Of a stretch of 34,355 nt of DNA, positions 29,797 to 34,355 are shown one piece after another. The notes under the pieces are model-generated. The model made no database searches and had not been told where the DNA came from. It worked only from the letters and a program-made list of their open reading frames with translations. This DNA comes from a virus, in the IMG/VR virus record IMGVR_UViG_3300044634_001654, positions 1-34,355 of that record. One strand, given 5' to 3'. A program made the position numbers and the translations under genes. The first letter of the stretch is position 1. Each line of letters begins with the position of its first letter.

Positions 29797-30106
29797 GTGG
29801 CGGACTGAGAATACATCCTAACCTAACAACACCTCGGACATTATTACACACCTTGCGAGCATGCTTTCTTCCGACTTCCACTTAAACCCTTACGGTATCT
29901 AAGTCTGTTGCCAACATCGCCGTTTTTAAAGACAGGCAGTAGTCTTATCATCATATGATATTCTACGCCATCTATCCCGTTGACCTTGCGAGCCATTCAG
30001 GTGCGCTAACACCTTACGAAACTTCCAGCATAAACAGATTTCACCTTGCGAGTTACGTCTGACTTGATTACCTTGCGGCCCAAGTATTAGATGCCTTTCA
30101 CATATG

Positions 30107-30222
30107 ACCGAGTCAGTCTTTGCGTTTTAATGTTAGTGGGGATCGAACCCACAGTCGTTTCTTTACAAGAGAAATGGCCTACCATTAGCCTATAACAACC
30201 TACTGCGATGTGCTGACTCAGT
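30107..30222 (-). other. Helix enclosing the internal tRNA-Thr-like domain
   Basis: Arms 30213-30222 and 30107-30116 pair over 10 bp (minus strand ACTGAGTCAG with CTGACTCGGT, one G-T). They bracket the tRNA-like sequence, so it sits as a domain inside the large RNA. Confidence 0.78.
30128..30199 (-). tRNA. tRNA-Thr (TGT)-like domain without CCA, inside the large RNA
   Basis: Loop CTTGTAA with anticodon TGT on a TTTCT/AGAAA stem, T arm GTGGG-TTCGATC-CCCAC, D stem GGC/GCC. The acceptor stem has mismatches and no CCA is encoded. A normal tRNA-Thr(TGT) with CCA lies at 30701, so this copy may be structural. Confidence 0.75.
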
Positions 30223-30663
30223 TGCTGCATACGTTTTTGACATACACAATACAACACACCACGTACCTTTTGCCTCGCGAGCTACTCAGTCGTATTTCAC
30301 GATCGGTGTCTCTATTACTAGATCCACTAACCATTAACACTGCGCACTAGCCCTTAGGTGCGACCCCTCGGACATACTACACTACCCTTTCTCATACCAG
30401 TTGGCGAGTTGGTTTTGTTGTGAGGTCAGCACCACCTGTTACTCTCTAGCGACTTGCGTTTCCTTTCGGCGCTTAAATCACTAATTCTTTCCACAACACT
30501 TGCTTCATTGTTACATCCACCCGTCTTATAAGTGAACGCTGGGTCGCCCCAGTGAGCAGGCTTGCTTAGATAGACCATCTCTGGCGCAGTCCTGTAGGAG
30601 GATACCGCTTTGGGTGTGTCACCACACTTATCTTGATGAGACTAAGCTCCCATTCATTCTTCC

Positions 30664-30692
30664 ATTGTACTATACTTTTTTAAGTAGGTCAA
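30664..30692 (-). promoter_or_regulatory. Sigma70-type promoter of the large RNA
   Basis: TTGACC, 17-nt spacer, TACAAT; expected start near 30657. It sits between tRNA-Thr and the RNA and fixes the RNA's strand. Confidence 0.88.
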
Positions 30693-30700
30693 CATTTATT

Positions 30701-30774
30701 TGGTGCCCCATGACAGAATCGAACTGCCGTAACCTGATTACAAAACAGGTGTAATACCATTATACTAATAGGGC
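30701..30774 (-). tRNA. tRNA-Thr (TGT)
   Basis: 74 nt with CCA. Loop TTTGTAA; acceptor GCCCTAT/ATGGGGC. Its 5' end overlaps the last codons of the HNH gene by 10 nt. Confidence 0.93.
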
Positions 30775-31091
30775 AAATTTAAAACTCCAGCATGTACTTT
30801 TCTGTGACAATTGGCACATAAAACTACACACTTTGCAATCTCTTTCAAAACTCTTTCCTCATTGTACCCCAACATCTGAGATACGACAGCATCTTTACCA
30901 CCAAGGTGATGAAAATCTAAACAAACTGGATCAGTTTCTTTACAGCTTATACATCCAGACTTTTTATGTTCTAAAATTGTTTGTTTAGTTTTTTCTTTTT
31001 GTTGCTTATTACGCTCATCATATTTCTCTTTGTATTTTAAATAATGTTCACGAGACTTCTGACGATGATATTCTTTATCTTTATAGTCCAT
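30765..31091 (-). CDS. Small HNH endonuclease in tRNA array
   Basis: 108 aa. A basic coiled N-terminus (YHRQKSREHYLKYKEKYDER) precedes GCISCKETDPVCLDFHHLGG and CVVLCANCHRKVHAG, the HNH domain with paired CxxC. Probably a free-standing homing endonuclease of the tRNA region. Ribosome site GGAGGAAGC and a late promoter upstream. Its final codons and stop lie in the acceptor stem of tRNA-Thr. Confidence 0.87.
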   Translation of the reverse strand: MDYKDKEYHRQKSREHYLKYKEKYDERNKQQKEKTKQTILEHKKSGCISCKETDPVCLDFHHLGGKDAVVSQMLGYNEERVLKEIAKCVVLCANCHRKVHAGVLNLPY

Positions 31092-31112
31092 GCTTCCTCC
31101 ATTGGTTCGAAT

Positions 31113-31120
31113 TATTTATA
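31113..31120 (-). promoter_or_regulatory. T4-type late promoter TATAAATA
   Basis: Exact TATAAATA, 21 nt upstream of the small HNH gene; no -35 box. Confidence 0.72.
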
Positions 31121-31140
31121 ATTTCGAACCTTGCAAGGAT

Positions 31141-31242
31141 TGGTATAGCGCATTGCTCCGGTACGTGGATTCGAACCACGCTTCACGGATTAACAGTCCG
31201 CCGCCTTCACCTAGATTGCTCTACCGGAGCAATGCGCTATAC
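31141..31242 (-). tRNA. tRNA-Asn (GTT)-like with 21-bp extended helix
   Basis: Core tRNA GCTCCGG...CCGGAGC with loop CTGTTAA (anticodon GTT) and T arm CGTGG-TTCGAAT-CCACG. The acceptor is extended by 12 further perfect base pairs (arms 31143-31163 and 31222-31242), and the D arm does not pair normally. CCA falls at the end of the long helix, not at the core acceptor. Confidence 0.72.
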
Positions 31243-31248
31243 ATGGAC

Positions 31249-32103
31249 TCAAACTTCTATAAACTGGAGCTCGAAGTTATAAGCCTCGGGCTCGTAGTCT
31301 ATATATCCTCTTGGATTACACACAATACGTGTGCTACCAATCATATAATCAAACTTATGATGAGTGTGACCATGAGTCCACAGCTTGATCTGTGGATAGT
31401 CTAGAATAAATTCAGACAAGTCTGAACTGTATCCACCATTCATAATAACATCTTTCTCATACTGAGGTTTGGTTGACAACTTACTGGGACAGTGGTGGCC
31501 AACAACAACAAACTTCTGATCAAACTTACCTTCAACCATTAATCTGATATATTCTAACATTTCTTTATGGTCGACAACTGCTTCTTCAGGTGCAAACTTA
31601 GCAACACGTTCGTGTGAATTACCATCCGCATCACGGAAGTAAGTTACATTCTTTGAATTAGTCACACAACGAAAGTCATTCATCATACCTTTGATTGCGT
31701 AGATAGTGTTTGGATCTTCTTTGTTCATATCAGTCCACAATGTACCACCAATAAATGACACTCCACCCAACTGAACCATCTCTTTGTCTAAGATATGAAG
31801 ATTGACCAAATAACCAAGCCGATCACGAAGAATTGCAATAGTGTTATTGTAATCACCGTGATAATGTTCATGATTTCCCATGACATATACCACTTGAGGG
31901 AATCGCTGACAACATTCTTGAAAGAACGTATGGATTGTATTAGAGCGGAAAAACCTGTCAAATATTCCATCGTCATCTCTCTTCAAAATATCTTTGGCCA
32001 CACAAATGTCACCTGATAGAATCAAGACATCTGCACCCTCTGTATTTTCTAAACTGATTGGTCCAAATTCTAAATGGACATCACTAGCTAACGCAACTTT
32101 CAT
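31249..32103 (-). CDS. Calcineurin-like metallophosphoesterase
   Basis: 284 aa. Metal motifs in order: SDVHLEFG, VLILSGDI, VMGNHEHY, VVVGHHCPS and WTHGHTHHKFD. These dimetal enzymes hydrolyse phosphoesters in nucleotides, RNA or proteins; the substrate is unknown. Common in T4-like marine phages. It starts right after element B, whose 3' arm is followed by the ribosome site AAGGAG. Confidence 0.93.
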   Translation of the reverse strand: MKVALASDVHLEFGPISLENTEGADVLILSGDICVAKDILKRDDDGIFDRFFRSNTIHTFFQECCQRFPQVVYVMGNHEHYHGDYNNTIAILRDRLGYLVNLHILDKEMVQLGGVSFIGGTLWTDMNKEDPNTIYAIKGMMNDFRCVTNSKNVTYFRDADGNSHERVAKFAPEEAVVDHKEMLEYIRLMVEGKFDQKFVVVGHHCPSKLSTKPQYEKDVIMNGGYSSDLSEFILDYPQIKLWTHGHTHHKFDYMIGSTRIVCNPRGYIDYEPEAYNFELQFIEV

Positions 32104-32114
32104 TTGTAACTCCT

Positions 32115-32266
32115 TACCATTTGTTTAGTGCTACCGTGCAAATTTAGACATTGGGTGCTTCCCAGTCAAAGCCGATGCAGTTATATCAGGACCCGTTCCC
32201 GGCCGGTTGGGCCCGCATAGTTACAGCGTCCTGTAACGATACCTTGATAACACTAAACAAATGGTA
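32115..32266 (-). ncRNA. Stem-closed structured element B
   Basis: A perfect 16-bp inverted repeat (32115-32130 and 32251-32266) encloses 120 nt. Internal hairpins include GTTAC/GTAAC at about 32220 and TGGG/CCCA at about 32150. The 5' arm on the minus strand begins with the TACCA end of tRNA-Glu; the 3' arm abuts the ribosome site of the metallophosphoesterase. No known family recognised. Confidence 0.68.
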
Positions 32267-32336
32267 CTCCGAAGGGGAATCGAACCCCTCTTTCCGCCTT
32301 GAAAGGGCAGCGTCCTAACCGATAGACGACCGGAGC
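32262..32336 (-). tRNA. tRNA-Glu (TTC)
   Basis: 75 nt with CCA. Loop CTTTCAA on CTGCC/GGCGG; acceptor GCTCCGG/TCGGAGT. Confidence 0.94.
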
Positions 32337-32357
32337 ATGTGATTGATTACTTGTCCC

Positions 32358-32386
32358 ATTATACGCGATCAATCAACGCGAGTCAA
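32358..32386 (-). promoter_or_regulatory. Sigma70-type promoter upstream of tRNA-Glu
   Basis: TTGACT, 17-nt spacer, TATAAT; expected start about 15 nt before tRNA-Glu. The -35 overlaps the last codons of the 81-aa gene. Confidence 0.88.
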
Positions 32387-32614
32387 CCTGTTATGCCTCA
32401 CTCCAACAAACGTACCAGCAAAAGCGCCAAGTACTGCAGGAATGATCATATAATGATTCTCTGTATAACTAATTACAGCAACAACATTGAGCAATACAAT
32501 TACCGATGCCCAAAGACCAGCCCTCACTGCTTTATCATTACCTACTGCTTTCAAGTAGTAAGCAAAAATAATATCAACAAAGAACATTGCTACAAAAGTT
32601 ACAACATAATCCAT
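32369..32614 (-). CDS. Small membrane protein between tRNAs, 81 aa
   Basis: Start at ATG 32614 (MDYVVTFVAMFFVDIIFAYY) with ribosome site AGGATAAGT; the longer frame would cross tRNA-Ala. Three hydrophobic segments (about 3-19, 32-49, 55-71) and a basic tail RHNRLTRVD. No family recognised; similar proteins occur in marine T4-like phages. Confidence 0.78.
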   Translation of the reverse strand: MDYVVTFVAMFFVDIIFAYYLKAVGNDKAVRAGLWASVIVLLNVVAVISYTENHYMIIPAVLGAFAGTFVGVRHNRLTRVD

Positions 32615-32625
32615 ACTTATCCTAT

Positions 32626-32700
32626 TGGTGGACCGGCGGGGGATCGAACCCCGACTAAAGGCTTGCAAAGCCCCTGTGCTCCCATTATCACTACCAGCCC
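32626..32700 (-). tRNA. tRNA-Ala (TGC)
   Basis: 75 nt with CCA. Loop TTTGCAA; acceptor GGGCTGG/CCGGTCC. T loop TTCGATC. Confidence 0.94.
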
Positions 32701-32706
32701 AAAACT

Positions 32707-32781
32707 TGGTAGCCAATGGTGGTTTCGAACCACCGACCCACGCCTTATCAAGACGTTGCTCTACCCCTGAGCTAATTGGCT
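32707..32781 (-). tRNA. tRNA-Ile (GAT)
   Basis: 75 nt with CCA. Loop TTGATAA on ACGTC/GGCGT; acceptor AGCCAAT/ATTGGCT. Confidence 0.94.
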
Positions 32782-32786
32782 AAACT

Positions 32787-32861
32787 TGGCGGTGCCAAGG
32801 AGTAACGATCTCCTTCTTCGAGCGTGACAGGCTCGTGTGCGTCCATGAACACTTTGGCACC
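32787..32861 (-). tRNA. tRNA-Asp (GTC) with atypical T loop
   Basis: 75 nt with CCA and the Asp discriminator G. Loop CTGTCAC on CGAGC/GCTCG; acceptor GGTGCCA/TGGCACC. T loop ATCGTTA instead of TTCGANT. Confidence 0.85.
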
Positions 32862-33162
32862 AAATTCGTGCTAATTTTATTGGCGCAGTTAAAATCAGCA
32901 AACATTCAGAGACTGTTTGTGCTAGTTTAAAGTCTTGCACCGGATATTCCTCCATTAAGACCTTTTTATTAGAATAGGCTACTTGTTTCCACACAAGCCC
33001 CTAATTGAGCAGTTACTCTGTCCATCCATTTTATTCTAGGTGTCTGTGTGCAGTTAGGATTCTGCCTATCAGAGTCTGAGTATTTCTCTCGCTAACGGTC
33101 TTCTGCCACCGGATCTCTCTCGTTAATCAAACGCCATTTTAACGAAAATGGTAACGGGATCT
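32862..33162 (-). ncRNA. Structured intergenic region between tRNA-Tyr and tRNA-Asp
   Basis: 300 nt with no convincing gene. It has several hairpins: 32869-32879/32890-32900 (11 bp, its one wobble is a G-T only on the minus strand), AAAGTCTT/AAGAC-TTT near 32930-32975, and CCATTTT-AACG-AAAATGG near 33135. It would be transcribed with tRNA-Tyr from the promoter at 33267. Could be a non-coding RNA or eroded tRNAs. Confidence 0.5.
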
Positions 33163-33250
33163 TGGTGGATGATGATGGTAACGCTCCACGAACCTGACTT
33201 CCGATCTCTTGAGGTAATGGTTTTACAGACCACCGACCGGGGCATCATCC
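33163..33250 (-). tRNA. tRNA-Tyr (GTA), long variable arm, atypical T loop
   Basis: 88 nt with CCA, the length of a type II tRNA. Loop CTGTAAA on GTGGT/ACCAT; acceptor GGATGAT/ATCATCC. T loop AGCGTTA, as in tRNA-Val here. Confidence 0.8.
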
Positions 33251-33266
33251 TTTGTTTCTTATCCCC

Positions 33267-33295
33267 ATTATCTCTGAAGACCAACCAATTGTCAA
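33267..33295 (-). promoter_or_regulatory. Sigma70-type promoter, perfect -35
   Basis: TTGACA, 17-nt spacer, GATAAT; expected start about 10 nt before tRNA-Tyr. The clearest promoter in the array. Confidence 0.9.
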
Positions 33296-33304
33296 CTAGC
33301 TATT

Positions 33305-33379
33305 TGGTGCTGATGGTGAGTATCGAACTCACGACCTCTTCCTTACCAAGGAAGTGCGCTACCACTGTGCCACATCAGC
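33305..33379 (-). tRNA. tRNA-Thr (GGT)
   Basis: 75 nt with CCA. Loop TTGGTAA on TTCCT/AGGAA-type stem; acceptor GCTGATG/CATCAGC. Confidence 0.94.
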
Positions 33380-33385
33380 AAAACT

Positions 33386-33459
33386 TGGTCTGAGTGGCAG
33401 GAATCGAACCTGCACTACGAGCTTCCAAAACTCGGCGACTACCACTATCATACACTCAG
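33386..33459 (-). tRNA. tRNA-Pro (TGG), A37 variant
   Basis: 74 nt with CCA. Loop TTTGGAA on CGAGT/GCTCG; acceptor CTGAGTG/CACTCAG with the Pro-type C1-G72. Position 37 is A rather than the usual G. A Gln reading (TTG) would need a mispaired stem. Confidence 0.75.
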
Positions 33460-33467
33460 AAATAATT

Positions 33468-33543
33468 TGGTGCAACCTAGAGGAATCGAACCTCTTTCAA
33501 CGGTGCTTCAAACCGCCGCTATGACCACATCAGCTAAAGTTGC
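33468..33543 (-). tRNA. tRNA-Phe (GAA)
   Basis: 76 nt with CCA. Loop TTGAAGC on GCGGT/ACCGT; acceptor GCAACTT/AGGTTGC. G37 is unusual for Phe. Confidence 0.85.
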
Positions 33544-33548
33544 ATTAC

Positions 33549-33640
33549 TGGTACCAGCGGAAGGGATCGAACCTTCTCAAGAACGCTAATCTGGCGCTAA
33601 AAGGTGTATAAGGCCTCTCTGACTTCCAAGTCTCGCTGGC
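33549..33640 (-). tRNA. Type II tRNA-like gene, anticodon uncertain
   Basis: 92 nt with CCA. Acceptor GCCAGCG/CGCTGGT and T arm GAAGG-TTCGATC-CCTTC are normal. The variable arm AGCGC/GCGTT has a 7-nt loop. The anticodon stem AGAGG/CCTTT holds a 9-nt loop CCTTATACA (TAT if a C-A pair closes it). The D loop is only 4 nt. Isotype cannot be assigned. Confidence 0.55.
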
Positions 33641-33648
33641 ATTTAATT

Positions 33649-33723
33649 TGGGCAGAAGTAAGGGAATCGAACCCTTGACAGCGGAATCACAACCCGCGGT
33701 TTTACCACTAAACTAACAACTGC
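33649..33723 (-). tRNA. tRNA-His (GTG)
   Basis: 75 nt with CCA. Loop TTGTGAT, extra G(-1) opposite discriminator C73 as required for His. Two tandem T-T mismatches in the acceptor stem. Confidence 0.9.
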
Positions 33724-33728
33724 ATATC

Positions 33729-33804
33729 TGGCCGGTCCTGGAGGAATCAAACCCACCACTTCAACGTTCGTAGCGTTGTGTAATATTCATTTTACTAAGG
33801 ACCG
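33729..33804 (-). tRNA. tRNA-Arg (ACG)
   Basis: 76 nt with CCA. Loop CTACGAA on CAACG/CGTTG; acceptor CGGTCCT/AGGACCG. A34 would need deamination to inosine by the host enzyme. T loop TTTGATT has T for the usual C56. Confidence 0.92.
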
Positions 33805-33809
33805 AAATC

Positions 33810-33884
33810 TGGTGGTGAAGGTTGGAATCGAGCCAACGACCAACTGCGTATGAAGCAGCCGCTCTACCACTGAGCTACATCACC
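33810..33884 (-). tRNA. tRNA-Met (CAT), or Ile2
   Basis: 75 nt with CCA. Loop TTCATAC on GCTGC/GCAGT; acceptor GGTGATG/CTTCACC. Elongator Met is likely; a lysidine-modified Ile tRNA cannot be excluded. Confidence 0.88.
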
Positions 33885-34014
33885 ATATAGAAACACACTC
33901 GGCTCCCCTTACAACCATGTTCCTGTCAATTCAGGATGCACCTGGAATGAATCCAGCGGATCCCCTTGGTTGTTTGTATCTGTCAATTCAGATTGAAAGT
34001 GTGTTTTTATATGG
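33883..34014. other. Stem-closed intergenic element C
   Basis: Arms CCATATAGAAACACAC (33883-33898) and GTGTGTTTTTATATGG (33999-34014) pair over 16 nt with one G-T on the plus strand. The interior has two hairpins with the same core CTGTCAATTCAG, an ACAACCA/TGGTTGT stem and a CTGG/CCAG hairpin. It joins the CCA of the tRNA at 34012 to the first bases of tRNA-Met. Confidence 0.75.
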
Positions 34015-34096
34015 CAAACTCATTGTAGGCAGGGCTCGAACCTGCATTCGCCCCTTATAGCGAGGCTTTCTTAACCGATTAGAAGACTACGAGTTC
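34012..34096 (-). tRNA. tRNA-like gene, probable anticodon TAT (Ile), aberrant acceptor
   Basis: 85 nt with CCA. D arm TCTT/AAGA, anticodon stem GCCTC/GGGGC with loop GCTATAA (C at position 33, normally T) and T arm GCAGG-TTCGAGC-CCTGC are readable. The acceptor is GAACTC + GTAG pairing with CTAC + GAGTTT around an AAT bulge, 10 bp instead of 7. Confidence 0.55.
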
Positions 34097-34100
34097 TTGA

Positions 34101-34147
34101 GGTTAATTACTCCCCAATATGGATGCTACCTGCAGATAACATTAACC
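34101..34147. other. Short hairpin spacer
   Basis: GGTTAAT (34101-34107) pairs with ATTAACC (34141-34147) around 33 nt, between the 34012 tRNA-like gene and element D. The right arm overlaps the start of element D. Confidence 0.45.
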
Positions 34148-34253
34148 ATATAGAAACACACTACTTGTCGCCTACTTGTTCCGCTTCGTCTAGAACTTAT
34201 CGGACCCTTCGCTGACTGCCCTACAATAGGTGAGCAATGTGTTTTTATATGGT
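34145..34253. other. Stem-closed intergenic element D
   Basis: Arms ACCATATAGAAACACA (34145-34160) and TGTGTTTTTATATGGT (34238-34253), nearly identical to those of element C, with the same G-T on the plus strand. Interior 77 nt differs from C, with GTTC/GAAC and CCTA/TAGG stems. The right arm contains the CCA of tRNA-Lys. Confidence 0.75.
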
Positions 34254-34324
34254 AGGAGCACAGGGAATCGAACCCTGATTAACTGGTTAAAAGCCAGCTA
34301 CTTTAGCCGTTAAGTTATACTCCC
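34250..34324 (-). tRNA. tRNA-Lys (TTT)
   Basis: 75 nt with CCA. Loop CTTTTAA on a CTGG/CCAG-type stem; acceptor GGGAGTA/TGCTCCT. Confidence 0.93.
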
Positions 34325-34329
34325 GTATT

Positions 34330-34355
34330 TGGTCCCTCGCCCAGGATTCGAACCT
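34330..34355 (-). tRNA. Partial tRNA, 3' end only
   Basis: CCA, acceptor 3' strand and the T arm (CTGGG/TTCGAATCC) are visible before the window ends. Isotype cannot be read. Confidence 0.85.

Larger units (their letters stand above)
29797..30657 (-). ncRNA. Large structured non-coding RNA, GOLLD-like
   Basis: About 860 nt with no plausible ORF. It is preceded by a near-consensus sigma70 promoter. GNRA-capped hairpins can be read: GTGTG-GTGA-CACAC (30614-30627), CTGGG-GCGA-CCCAG (30539-30552) and GCGCC-GAAA-GG. The motif CTCGCAAGGT occurs at 29851, 29984 and 30044, with variants at 30012 and 30071. A tRNA-Thr-like domain is enclosed by a 10-bp helix. Size, location beside phage tRNAs and an internal tRNA recall the GOLLD class; the match is by architecture only. 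Confidence 0.7.

Noticed and set aside
29851-30077. CRISPR-like repeats (CTCGCAAGGT copies)
   Set aside because: Copies are short, unevenly spaced and sit in hairpin contexts of a structured RNA; no constant spacer length and no cas genes.
29797-30657. rRNA fragment or tmRNA
   Set aside because: I see no conserved 16S/23S core segments, no tRNA-Ala-like half with CCA and no tag-peptide ORF.
31090-31404. 104-aa plus-strand ORF
   Set aside because: Antisense to the tRNA-Asn element and the metallophosphoesterase; no supporting features.
32761-32994. 77-aa minus-strand ORF
   Set aside because: It runs through all of tRNA-Asp and into tRNA-Ile; no ribosome site at its GTG start.
33148-33393. 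81-aa plus-strand ORF
   Set aside because: Covers tRNA-Tyr, a promoter and tRNA-Thr on the opposite strand; no ribosome site.

Overview
The window looks like a segment of a T4-like myovirus (Straboviridae-type core, marine/freshwater style). Nearly every gene is on the minus strand. The T4 replication order is intact: sliding clamp 45, clamp loader 44 and 62, repressor RegA, DNA polymerase 43, recombinase UvsX, helicase 41. T4-type late promoters (TATAAATA) and host-type sigma70 promoters (TTGAC/TATAAT with 17-nt spacers) can both be read directly. The host cannot be named from the sequence. ClpP-like, Hsp20, PhoH, PTPS/QueD-like and rubrerythrin genes resemble those of aquatic T4-like phages.

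Reading from low to high coordinates, which is 3' to 5' for the transcripts: (i) 1-4.6 kb holds large basic or low-complexity proteins of unknown function, probably late or structural. (ii) 4.6-8.5 kb is a tight late operon. Its members are a nuclease-like protein, a ligase-like protein (DUF6267-type), a HIGH-motif nucleotidyltransferase and an FkbM methyltransferase, plus a small protein. Several start with a peptide resembling the T4 capsid-targeting sequence, so they may be packaged in the head and injected. (iii) 8.5-9.7 kb has a ClpP-like protease, an HExxH metallopeptidase and a small membrane protein. (iv) 9.7-23.8 kb is the replication, recombination and nucleotide core. Within it gene 43 is broken by a GIY-YIG homing endonuclease and carries a 5-nt scar that would need a GGT-to-GGT ribosomal hop, or fragment assembly, to give a whole polymerase. 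(v) 23.8-28.1 kb has nucleotide and 7-deazaguanine genes (FolE, QueD-like, TGT/DpdA-like, dUTPase/Dcd-like, DUF3310), a PD-(D/E)xK-like protein and an HNH endonuclease. (vi) 28.1-28.8 kb has a stand-alone rubredoxin and a rubrerythrin.

From 28.8 kb to the end is a tRNA array of about 24 tRNA or tRNA-like genes. Between them lie a few small genes, an HNH endonuclease, a metallophosphoesterase and much structured non-coding DNA. The largest piece (about 29.8-30.66 kb) starts right after a near-consensus sigma70 promoter. It is full of GNRA-capped hairpins, repeats a CTCGCAAGGT motif and encloses a CCA-less tRNA-Thr inside a 10-bp helix. This architecture recalls GOLLD RNAs. Four further stem-closed intergenic elements lie in the array, three of them sharing the same closing arms. 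Several tRNAs are structurally unusual: swapped T-loop residues, Leu tRNAs without a long variable arm, and an Asn tRNA with an acceptor helix extended to 21 bp including positions 8-9.

Inferred programme: sigma70 promoters serve the RNA array, hsp20 and a small gene early; TATAAATA promoters serve the putative packaged cassette, hsp20 and all three homing-type endonucleases late. All function calls come from reading motifs; no database search was run.
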